Under the pieces are notes generated by a model. That model worked only from the letters and a program-made list of their open reading frames with translations. It searched no databases and was not told where the DNA came from. The position numbers and the translations under genes were made by a program. A DNA stretch of 64,000 nucleotides from Pseudomonas sp. SG20056 (lineage in GTDB: Bacteria; Pseudomonadota; Gammaproteobacteria; Pseudomonadales; Pseudomonadaceae): contig NZ_CP134499.1 of the NCBI RefSeq assembly GCF_031764535.1, positions 1,984,001 through 2,048,000 of the forward strand, read 5' to 3'. Within the stretch, counting starts at the first letter, position 1. Every line of letters starts with the position of its first letter. This document shows positions 58,535 to 64,000 of the stretch, in pieces.

Positions 58535-58852
58535 TTAGCGGGATAACGATTTGCCCTGAGCTTCCTCGACAAACTCCTTGAGCCAGCGCAGCACCTCCAC
58601 CGCTTCCCAGCGCGAAGGGTCGAACATGGCATAGGCCAGGCCCTGATAGCCGACTACATCAAGTTGGCGGTGATAGCCGGCGCGCTGCAGCAAGGCTTCG
58701 ATCTCGGCAAAACAGGTGTTGAAGTGCACCCGGGAAAACGGCGTCTTGCCCTCGGTGACGATGCCTTCAAGCTGCAATTCATTGACGGTGGCCCGGATTT
58801 TTTCCAGGGGCATGCGGTTTACGCTGTGTTTCAACTGCAGTACGTCGAGCAT
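58535..58852 (-). CDS. Conserved hypothetical protein, 105 residues
   Basis: Starts at ATG 58852 with AGGAG 7 nt upstream. Soluble, helix-rich, beginning MLDVLQLKHSVNRMPLEKIR and ending EVLRWLKEFVEEAQGKSLSR; one cysteine. The segment EGIVTEGKTPFSRVHFNTCF reads like a small alpha/beta domain. I do not recognise the family. It stands alone between the transporter operon promoter and a divergent lipoprotein gene. Confidence 0.65.
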   Translation of the reverse strand: MLDVLQLKHSVNRMPLEKIRATVNELQLEGIVTEGKTPFSRVHFNTCFAEIEALLQRAGYHRQLDVVGYQGLAYAMFDPSRWEAVEVLRWLKEFVEEAQGKSLSR

Positions 58853-59063
58853 CTGGGTACTCCTGTTAACGCCTTGTATGGGCCCGATCTGCCGGGTGGC
58901 AAGGTTGGCTGGATGGCACGACCAAGGGTAATCGAAAAATACTGTACAAATAAACAGTATTCGATAATAGTAAGCCCATGGCCTTAACCGGCACCTACTC
59001 GATCACTCGCGCCATCTGCCCGCAAAGCCAATGGCCACAGGCACTGCAGAGGAGTCACTAACA

Positions 59064-59456
59064 ATGCAACAGATGCTGATGACAATTGTGCTGTTGGGTC
59101 TTTTGGCCGGTTGTGCGCAGCCACAGCTTGATCAACCCAGGGCCAATGGCACCTATCTGGTGATTGAGAACGGGCAGGCCTGGGCGGTGCTGGTATCCGA
59201 CGGAAAACGCGTGGAAGAGCAGGGCACGGTGGTGGATGTGATCAGGCTGCCGAGCGAGGACTCTGCCGTGGCGGCCAGTTATGTGATCGAAACGGCCAAC
59301 TGCGGCCGTGTGCAGTGGCTGAGCGAGCGCTCGGATGCGGCGGATGGCATGACCAATCTGATGTCGCTGCACAGCAATAATCAACTCGGGCAGAGCGGCT
59401 GCGTCATTACCGATGGCCTTACCCGGGTTTGGACGGTACTGGATTACTCCGGTTGA
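59064..59456 (+). CDS. Small lipoprotein of unknown function
   Basis: 130 residues. Type II signal MQQMLMTIVLLGLLAGC with lipobox LAGC; +2 residue Ala suggests outer membrane sorting. The mature part has strands (GTYLVIENGQAWAVLVSDGK) and two further cysteines (TANCGRV, SGCVITDG) that may form a disulfide. GAGGAG precedes the ATG at 59064. No family recognised. Ends at a strong terminator shared with alaC. Confidence 0.75.
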   Translation: MQQMLMTIVLLGLLAGCAQPQLDQPRANGTYLVIENGQAWAVLVSDGKRVEEQGTVVDVIRLPSEDSAVAASYVIETANCGRVQWLSERSDAADGMTNLMSLHSNNQLGQSGCVITDGLTRVWTVLDYSG

Positions 59457-59462
59457 AACCAA

Positions 59463-59486
59463 AGAGGGCACCCTAAGGTGCCCTCT
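59463..59486. terminator. Terminator between the lipoprotein gene and alaC
   Basis: AGAGGGCACC (59463-59472) pairs with GGTGCCCTCT (59477-59486) around CTAA. GTTTG follows on the plus strand and TTTGG on the minus strand, so it can serve both convergent genes. Confidence 0.85.
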
Positions 59487-59492
59487 GTTTGT

Positions 59493-60719
59493 TTACTCGT
59501 CGGCCTTGGCCTTCTTGCCGGGTAACAGGCCATCGGCGCGGAACATCGTCTTGATCCCGCGAATTGCCTGACGGATGCGGTCCTGGTTTTCGATCAGGGC
59601 AAAGCGCACATGGTCATCGCCGTAGTCGCCGAAGCCAATGCCCGGGGAGACGCAGACCTTGGCTTCCAGCAGCAGCTTCTTGGCGAACTCCAGCGAACCG
59701 AGCTGTGCGTATTGCTCAGGAATTTTCGCCCAGACATACATCGAGGCTTTCGGGTTCTCAACCATCCAGCCCAGCTCGTGCAGGCCTTTAACCAGCAGGT
59801 TGCGGCGCTGGCGGTATTGCTCGGCGATATCGCGCACGCATTGCTGATCACCTTCCAGTGCGGCAATCGCCGCCACCTGCAGCGGAGTGAAGGTGCCGTA
59901 GTCGTGGTAGCTCTTGATTCGCGCCAGGGCGCTGACCAGCTCCTTGTTGCCCACCATGAAGCCGATGCGCCAGCCGGCCATGTTGTAGCTCTTGGACAGG
60001 GTGAAGAACTCCACGGCAATGTCCTTGGCGCCCGGCACCTGCATGATCGACGGGGCTTTCCAGCCGTCGTAGACGATATCGGCGTAGGCCAGGTCGTGAA
60101 TCACCAGCACATCGTATTGCTTGGCCAGGGCCACCACGCGCTCGAAGAAGTCCAGCTCCACGCACTGCGCGGTGGGGTTGGAGGGGAAGCCGAGGATCAT
60201 CATCTTCGGCTTGGGGATCGATTCGCGAATCGCCCGCTCCAGCTCGGCGAAGAAGTCCACGCCAGGCACCAGCGGCACTGAGCGCACCTGGGCACCGGCG
60301 ATCACCGCGCCGTAGATATGAATCGGGTAGCTGGGGTTGGGCACCAATACGGTATCGCCATGGTCCAGAGTGGCCAGCATCAGGTGCGCCAGGCCTTCCT
60401 TGGAGCCGATGGTGACGATGGCTTCGCTTTCCGGGTCTATCTCGACCTCGTAGCGGTCCTTGTACCAGCGTGAAATGGCACGGCGCAGACGCGGAATGCC
60501 GCGTGAGGTGGAGTAGCCATGAGTGTCTTCACGCTGGGCGACCTGCACCAGCTTCTCGACGATATGCGGCGGCGTGGGGCCATCCGGGTTGCCCATGCTG
60601 AAGTCGATAATGTCTTCGCCACGGCGTCGCGCGGCCATCTTCAGCTCGGCGGTGATATTGAAAACGTAGGGGGGGAGTCGATCAATGCGCGCAAAGCGGC
60701 GCGAAGCTTGGTCAGCCAT
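59493..60719 (-). CDS. alaC: Glutamate-pyruvate (alanine) aminotransferase, class I
   Basis: 408 residues, PLP-dependent. Motifs: [17 protein letters not shown], the PLP-binding [24 protein letters not shown] (Asn), [13 protein letters not shown] (Asp-x-x-Tyr) and the Schiff-base Lys in [15 protein letters not shown]; Arg for the carboxylate in HVRFALIEN. The sequence fits AlaC/YfdZ, which makes alanine from pyruvate and glutamate. Stand-alone gene with its own terminator. Confidence 0.93.
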   Translation of the reverse strand: MADQASRRFARIDRLPPYVFNITAELKMAARRRGEDIIDFSMGNPDGPTPPHIVEKLVQVAQREDTHGYSTSRGIPRLRRAISRWYKDRYEVEIDPESEAIVTIGSKEGLAHLMLATLDHGDTVLVPNPSYPIHIYGAVIAGAQVRSVPLVPGVDFFAELERAIRESIPKPKMMILGFPSNPTAQCVELDFFERVVALAKQYDVLVIHDLAYADIVYDGWKAPSIMQVPGAKDIAVEFFTLSKSYNMAGWRIGFMVGNKELVSALARIKSYHDYGTFTPLQVAAIAALEGDQQCVRDIAEQYRQRRNLLVKGLHELGWMVENPKASMYVWAKIPEQYAQLGSLEFAKKLLLEAKVCVSPGIGFGDYGDDHVRFALIENQDRIRQAIRGIKTMFRADGLLPGKKAKADE

Positions 60720-60858
60720 GCTTTCCTCGGATACGTAAGCGCCCGGAACCGTCCGAGCGACGTTGGCCAGTGCGCTGGCCAGGCGGCGAAGATAAGCGCC
60801 GCGCCACCCGGCTGTCCAGCACAGTCAAGCGGCTCTGCGGCATAACAGTGCGATTGGC

Positions 60859-61437
60859 TTAGCCGCCGAGCATGTCGTGCATGGCGATGATCTGTTCGGC
60901 CACCTGCGCGAGCTTCTGCTGACGGCTCATGGCCTGACGGCGCATCAGGGTGTAGGCCTGTTCTTCGTCGCAGCTTTTCATCTTCATCAGCAGGCCCTTG
61001 GCCAGTTCGATGCGCTTGCGTTCGGCCAGTTGGGCATCGCGGGCCTGCAGCTGCGCGCGTAGCGCCTGATCGCTCTCGAAGCGGGCCATGGCCACGTCGA
61101 GAATCGGCTGCAGACGCTGGGCGTGGATGCCCTCGACGATATAGGCGCTTACGCCGCTCTGAATCGCCTGGCGCATTACGCCGGGGTCGTGCTCGTCGGT
61201 GAACATGACAATCGGCCGCGGTTGATCACGGCTGACCAGTACCACCTGTTCCATCACGTCGCGGCTCGGTGATTCGGTGTCGATCAGGATCACGTCAGGC
61301 CGAACTGCCTCGACCCGTTCCGGCAGGTCGATGGTCAATCCGGATTCGTCGATGACCTCGAAACCGGCCTCGGTCAGGGCGTTTTTCAGGCGGCCAACCT
61401 TCTTTGCGGTGTCGTTGATCAGCAGGATGCGCAGCAT
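60859..61437 (-). CDS. nasT: Nitrate-responsive antiterminator NasT (receiver-ANTAR)
   Basis: 192 residues. A receiver-like domain (about 1-120; Asp 53 in VILIDTESPS, but atypical acidic pocket) and a C-terminal ANTAR three-helix domain (about 130-188: RKRIELAKGLLMKMKSCDEE, YTLMRRQAMSRQQKLAQVAE). NasT is held by NasS when nitrate is absent and binds paired hexaloop RNA hairpins when freed. The start at 61437 has AGGAGA 9 nt upstream and lies one base after the nasS stop; the frame extends upstream inside nasS but is not coding. Its predicted RNA targets are the leaders at about 48.0, 51.5, 58.2 and 62.7 kb. Confidence 0.95.
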   Translation of the reverse strand: MLRILLINDTAKKVGRLKNALTEAGFEVIDESGLTIDLPERVEAVRPDVILIDTESPSRDVMEQVVLVSRDQPRPIVMFTDEHDPGVMRQAIQSGVSAYIVEGIHAQRLQPILDVAMARFESDQALRAQLQARDAQLAERKRIELAKGLLMKMKSCDEEQAYTLMRRQAMSRQQKLAQVAEQIIAMHDMLGG

Positions 61438-61438
61438 A

Positions 61439-62635
61439 TTAACGGCTCTCCTGTTGGGCGCTGAGGGGCGCATCGGCCAGGGCGTGTAGGGCAAAGCTGC
61501 GCGCGTAGGCGGCCGGGTCGCTGCCGTCCCAGACCTGGCCGTCGAGCAACTGGCTGCTGCGCATGTCGCTTGGTATATAGATTCCGAGTGCTTCGGCGGC
61601 TTGGCGGTAGAGGTCCAGTTGCTGCACCTGGCGAGCAATAGCCAGGTAGTCCGGGTCGTCACGCAGCAGGCCCCAGCGACGGAATTGGGTCATAAACCAC
61701 ATGCCGTCGGACAGGTACGGCTGGTTGACGGCGCCGCCTGCGTGGAAGCGCAGCGGGTGGGCATCCTGCCAGGCATGGCCGAGGCCGTCCTGATACTGGC
61801 CGAGAAAGCGCGGCTGGATCGCCGACAGCGGCGCATCGACATACTCGCTACCACTGAGCAGTTGCGCGGTGCTGCGTTGGTTTTCTTCGCTCTCATCGAT
61901 AAACCGGCTGGCTTCCAGCACCGCCATGATCAACGCACGCGCGCTGTTGGGGTACTGCTCAGCAAACTCACGGGTGCAGCCCAGAACTTTCTCCGGGTGG
62001 TCCGGCCAGATGGCCTGGCTAGTTATAAGAGTGCAACCCATCTGCTCATTCACGGCCTGAGCGCACCAGGGTTCGCCGACGCAGAAACCATCGATGCGCA
62101 TGGCTTTAAGGTGGGCGAGCATCTGCGGTGGCGGTACGACGACGCTGTCCACGTCGCTCAATGGGTGAATGCCTTGGCTGGCCAGCCAGTAATTCAGCCA
62201 CATGGCGTGGGTGCCGGTGGGGAAGGTCTGGGCGAAGGTCAATTTTGCGCCAGGCTGGTGCGCGCGTTGCGCCAATGCGCTGCCAGTGCTCACGCCATCT
62301 GCTTGCAAGGCGGGCGACAGGTTGATGCTTTGGCCGTTTTGGTTCAACCCCATCAGCACCGCCATATCTGTGGCTGGTGCGCCGCCCAGGCCGAGCTGCA
62401 CGCCATAAATCAGGCCGTAGAGGCTATGCGCTGCATCGAGTTCGCCGCACAGCAATTTGTCGCGCAGTGTGGCCCAGGAGGCCTGGCGCTGCAGGTTGAG
62501 GGTCAGCCCATGCTTCTCGGCGAAGCCCTGGGTGGCGGCCACGATGACCGATGCGGCGTCTGTGAGGGCCATAAAGCCGATATTCAGTACCGGTTTTTCC
62601 GGTGTATCGCTGCGGCTGATGTCGTGCTCATTCAT
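61439..62635 (-). CDS. nasS: Cytoplasmic nitrate/nitrite sensor NasS
   Basis: 398 residues, a NrtA-type ligand-binding fold without signal peptide, hence cytoplasmic. It shares whole motifs with the exported binding protein: PTGTHAMWLNYWLASQGIHP, GFCVGEPWCAQAVNEQ, WPDHPEKVLGCTREF. NasS binds NasT and lets it go when nitrate or nitrite is present. The ATG at 62635 has AGGAAA 6 nt upstream. nasT follows one base after its stop. Confidence 0.95.
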   Translation of the reverse strand: MNEHDISRSDTPEKPVLNIGFMALTDAASVIVAATQGFAEKHGLTLNLQRQASWATLRDKLLCGELDAAHSLYGLIYGVQLGLGGAPATDMAVLMGLNQNGQSINLSPALQADGVSTGSALAQRAHQPGAKLTFAQTFPTGTHAMWLNYWLASQGIHPLSDVDSVVVPPPQMLAHLKAMRIDGFCVGEPWCAQAVNEQMGCTLITSQAIWPDHPEKVLGCTREFAEQYPNSARALIMAVLEASRFIDESEENQRSTAQLLSGSEYVDAPLSAIQPRFLGQYQDGLGHAWQDAHPLRFHAGGAVNQPYLSDGMWFMTQFRRWGLLRDDPDYLAIARQVQQLDLYRQAAEALGIYIPSDMRSSQLLDGQVWDGSDPAAYARSFALHALADAPLSAQQESR

Positions 62636-62657
62636 GGTGCGTTTCCTGTGCCCACAC

Positions 62658-62741
62658 AAAAAGGTGCCGTACCAAACGCTGACTTCAGTCCGCGATCAGA
62701 ACGACACCATTGTCTATTTCGGCCATTTCCGCCGTTGGAAA
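62658..62741 (-). promoter_or_regulatory. Candidate ANTAR antiterminator leader of nasST
   Basis: Hairpin 1: TTTCC-AACGGC-GGAAA (62741-62726), with the same loop as the transporter leader. Hairpin 2: GAC-AATGGT-GTC (62714-62703), short but with A1 and G4, 11 nt later. A terminator GGTGTCGT (62708-62701) with ACGGCACC (62670-62663), one G-U pair, and five T (62662-62658) takes in the 3' arm of hairpin 2. Upstream stand two 10-bp palindromes, GGCTTAAGCC (62750-62759) and GGCATATGCC (62768-62777). I see no sigma-54 promoter here. Confidence 0.65.
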
Positions 62742-62809
62742 GGTCTAATGGCTTAAGCCAAAGCAAGGCATATGCCATCTGTCTGCGGGTTTTACGGCGG
62801 GAAAGAAAA

Positions 62810-62833
62810 AGCCCCGCACTAGGCGGGGCTTTC
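62810..62833 (-). terminator. Intrinsic terminator of acnB
   Basis: AAGCCCCGC (62810-62818) pairs with GCGGGGCTT (62824-62832). On the minus strand it is followed by TTTTC. Confidence 0.9.
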
Positions 62834-62849
62834 TTGTTGCGGGTAACGC

Positions 62850-64000
62850 TTAGACCTGAACAGCAGGGATCTGGGCGTTTGCAGCAGCTTCACGGAACTC
62901 GGCGATCTGGTCGAAGCTCAGGTAGCGGTAAACGTCCGCAGCCATGGTGTCGATTTTCTTCGCGTAGTCCATGTACTCCTCAACAGTCGGCAGTTTACCG
63001 GTGATTGCTGCAACAGCCGCCAGCTCGGCCGAAGCCAGGTAGACGTTGGCGCCATCGCCCAGACGGTTGGGGAAGTTACGGGTGGAAGTCGAAACTACGG
63101 TGGAGTTCGCCTCAACGCGTGCCTGGTTACCCATGCACAGCGAGCAGCCCGGCATTTCCATGCGCGCGCCGGCTTTGCCGTAGATGCCGTAGTAGCCTTC
63201 TTCGGTCAGCTGATGCTGGTCCATCTTGGTCGGCGGCGACAGCCACAGGCGGGTCGGCAGGGTGCCTTCGACTTTTTCCAGCAACTTACCAGCCGCGCGG
63301 AAGTGACCGATGTTGGTCATGCACGAACCGATAAACACTTCGTCGATCTTCTCGCCCTGAACGCTGGACAGCAGACGAGCATCGTCCGGGTCGTTCGGTG
63401 CGCATAGAACCGGCTCGTTGATGTCGGCCAGGTCGATTTCGATGATTTCGGCGTACTCGGCGTCCTTGTCGGCTTCCATCAGCTTCGGATCGGCCAACCA
63501 GGCTTCCATCGCTTGAGCGCGACGTTCCATGGTGCGCGCATCGCCGTAGCCTTCGCTGATCATCCAGCGCAGCAGGGTGATGTTCGAACGCAGGTACTCG
63601 GCAATCGCCTTTTCCGGCAGCTTGATGGTGCAACCAGCGGCGGAACGCTCGGCAGAGGCGTCGGACAGCTCGAAAGCCTGTTCAACGGTCAGCTCGTCCA
63701 GACCTTCGATCTCGAGGATGCGGCCGGAGAAGATGTTCTTCTTGCCTTTCTTCTCGACGGTCAGCAGACCTTTCTGGATGGCCACGTAAGGGATGGCATG
63801 CACCAGGTCACGCAGGGTAATGCCCGGTTGCAGTTTGCCCTTGAAGCGCACCAGTACCGACTCCGGCATGTCCAGCGGCATTACGCCAGTGGCAGCGGCG
63901 AAGGCAACCAGGCCCGAACCGGCCGGGAAGGAGATGCCGATCGGGAAGCGGGTGTGCGAGTCACCACCGGTACCAACGGTGTCCGGCAGCAGCATACGGT
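62850..64000 (-). CDS. acnB: Aconitate hydratase B, C-terminal part (gene runs off the right edge)
   Basis: Aconitase B of the TCA cycle, with the 5' part missing beyond 64000. Visible are [20 protein letters not shown] (substrate motif), the cluster ligands in [16 protein letters not shown] and [15 protein letters not shown], and the C-terminus [20 protein letters not shown]. About 383 of an expected 860-870 residues are present. The Met at 63995 is internal. The gene follows nasST in the same order as in P. aeruginosa. Confidence 0.96.
   Translation of the reverse strand, partial: RMLLPDTVGTGGDSHTRFPIGISFPAGSGLVAFAAATGVMPLDMPESVLVRFKGKLQPGITLRDLVHAIPYVAIQKGLLTVEKKGKKNIFSGRILEIEGLDELTVEQAFELSDASAERSAAGCTIKLPEKAIAEYLRSNITLLRWMISEGYGDARTMERRAQAMEAWLADPKLMEADKDAEYAEIIEIDLADINEPVLCAPNDPDDARLLSSVQGEKIDEVFIGSCMTNIGHFRAAGKLLEKVEGTLPTRLWLSPPTKMDQHQLTEEGYYGIYGKAGARMEMPGCSLCMGNQARVEANSTVVSTSTRNFPNRLGDGANVYLASAELAAVAAITGKLPTVEEYMDYAKKIDTMAADVYRYLSFDQIAEFREAAANAQIPAVQV

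Noticed and set aside
62850..63995. acnB starting at the Met at 63995
   Set aside because: This Met is internal; the sequence begins in the middle of the aconitase catalytic part and the frame stays open to the edge.
1..64000. tRNA or rRNA genes, CRISPR arrays, insertion sequences, prophage or replication origin
   Set aside because: I looked for T-loop and anticodon-arm patterns, spaced direct repeats, transposase or integrase motifs and DnaA-box clusters and saw none worth reporting; a dedicated search could still find a short one.

Overview
The window is a stretch of a Pseudomonas chromosome, inferred from the OprF/OprI porin-lipoprotein pair, the cmaX-crfX-cmpX-sigX-oprF block and the nasST-acnB block. 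From about 13.5 kb to the end, gene order follows the Pseudomonas aeruginosa cysH-to-acnB region as I remember it. There are local differences: a propionate (prp) operon sits upstream of ppsR, and nirBD/nasC are missing next to cobA. Apart from two clear erosion or truncation cases the genes are intact, and I saw no tRNA, rRNA, CRISPR array or insertion sequence.

Layout. 0-4.6 kb: pyrD, rmf and rlmKL. 4.6-10.3 kb: a leftward run of an ABC ATPase, an FtsX-type permease, greB and mnmC, divergent from tesA. 11-16.5 kb: an L,D-transpeptidase, oprI, a small acetyltransferase, cysH, thrH and pabB. 16.6-27.4 kb: two overlapping MalT-type LuxR regulators, then a five-gene envelope cluster (secreted DUF6160 protein, C39 peptidase-like protein, beta-barrel protein, FadL-family channel, repeat protein with a MalM-like C-terminus). 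This cluster resembles the Acinetobacter fil locus and in logic the Fap amyloid secretion locus. 27.5-30.6 kb: a leftward ATP-grasp / inactive-transglutaminase membrane protein / retropepsin-like protease operon. 30.8-37.6 kb: GntR regulator-prpB-prpC-acnD-prpF. 37.6-41 kb: divergent ppsR and ppsA. 41-47 kb: hydrolase, Rieske protein, rraA, cmaX, crfX, cmpX, sigX and oprF.

47-62.7 kb is a nitrate and nitrite assimilation region on the minus strand: cobA, a PP2C-kinase fusion, nasA, an ABC nitrate transporter, nasT and nasS, with unrelated genes between them. Four leaders here share one architecture: two short hairpins whose hexanucleotide loops have A at position 1 and G at position 4, with the second hairpin overlapping the 5' arm of an intrinsic terminator. 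This is the known RNA signature for ANTAR antiterminators, and NasT is an ANTAR protein encoded in the same window. Three of the leaders lie just downstream of sigma-54 promoters. The leaders precede nasA, the ABC transporter, nasS itself and cobA; the cobA one looks like the NalA leader that precedes nirBD in P. aeruginosa, kept here without nirBD next to it. The window ends inside acnB.

The strongest candidates for new biology are the nasS leader (a possible NasT feedback loop), the cobA leader without nirBD, and the secretion-like cluster behind the two MalT-type regulators.
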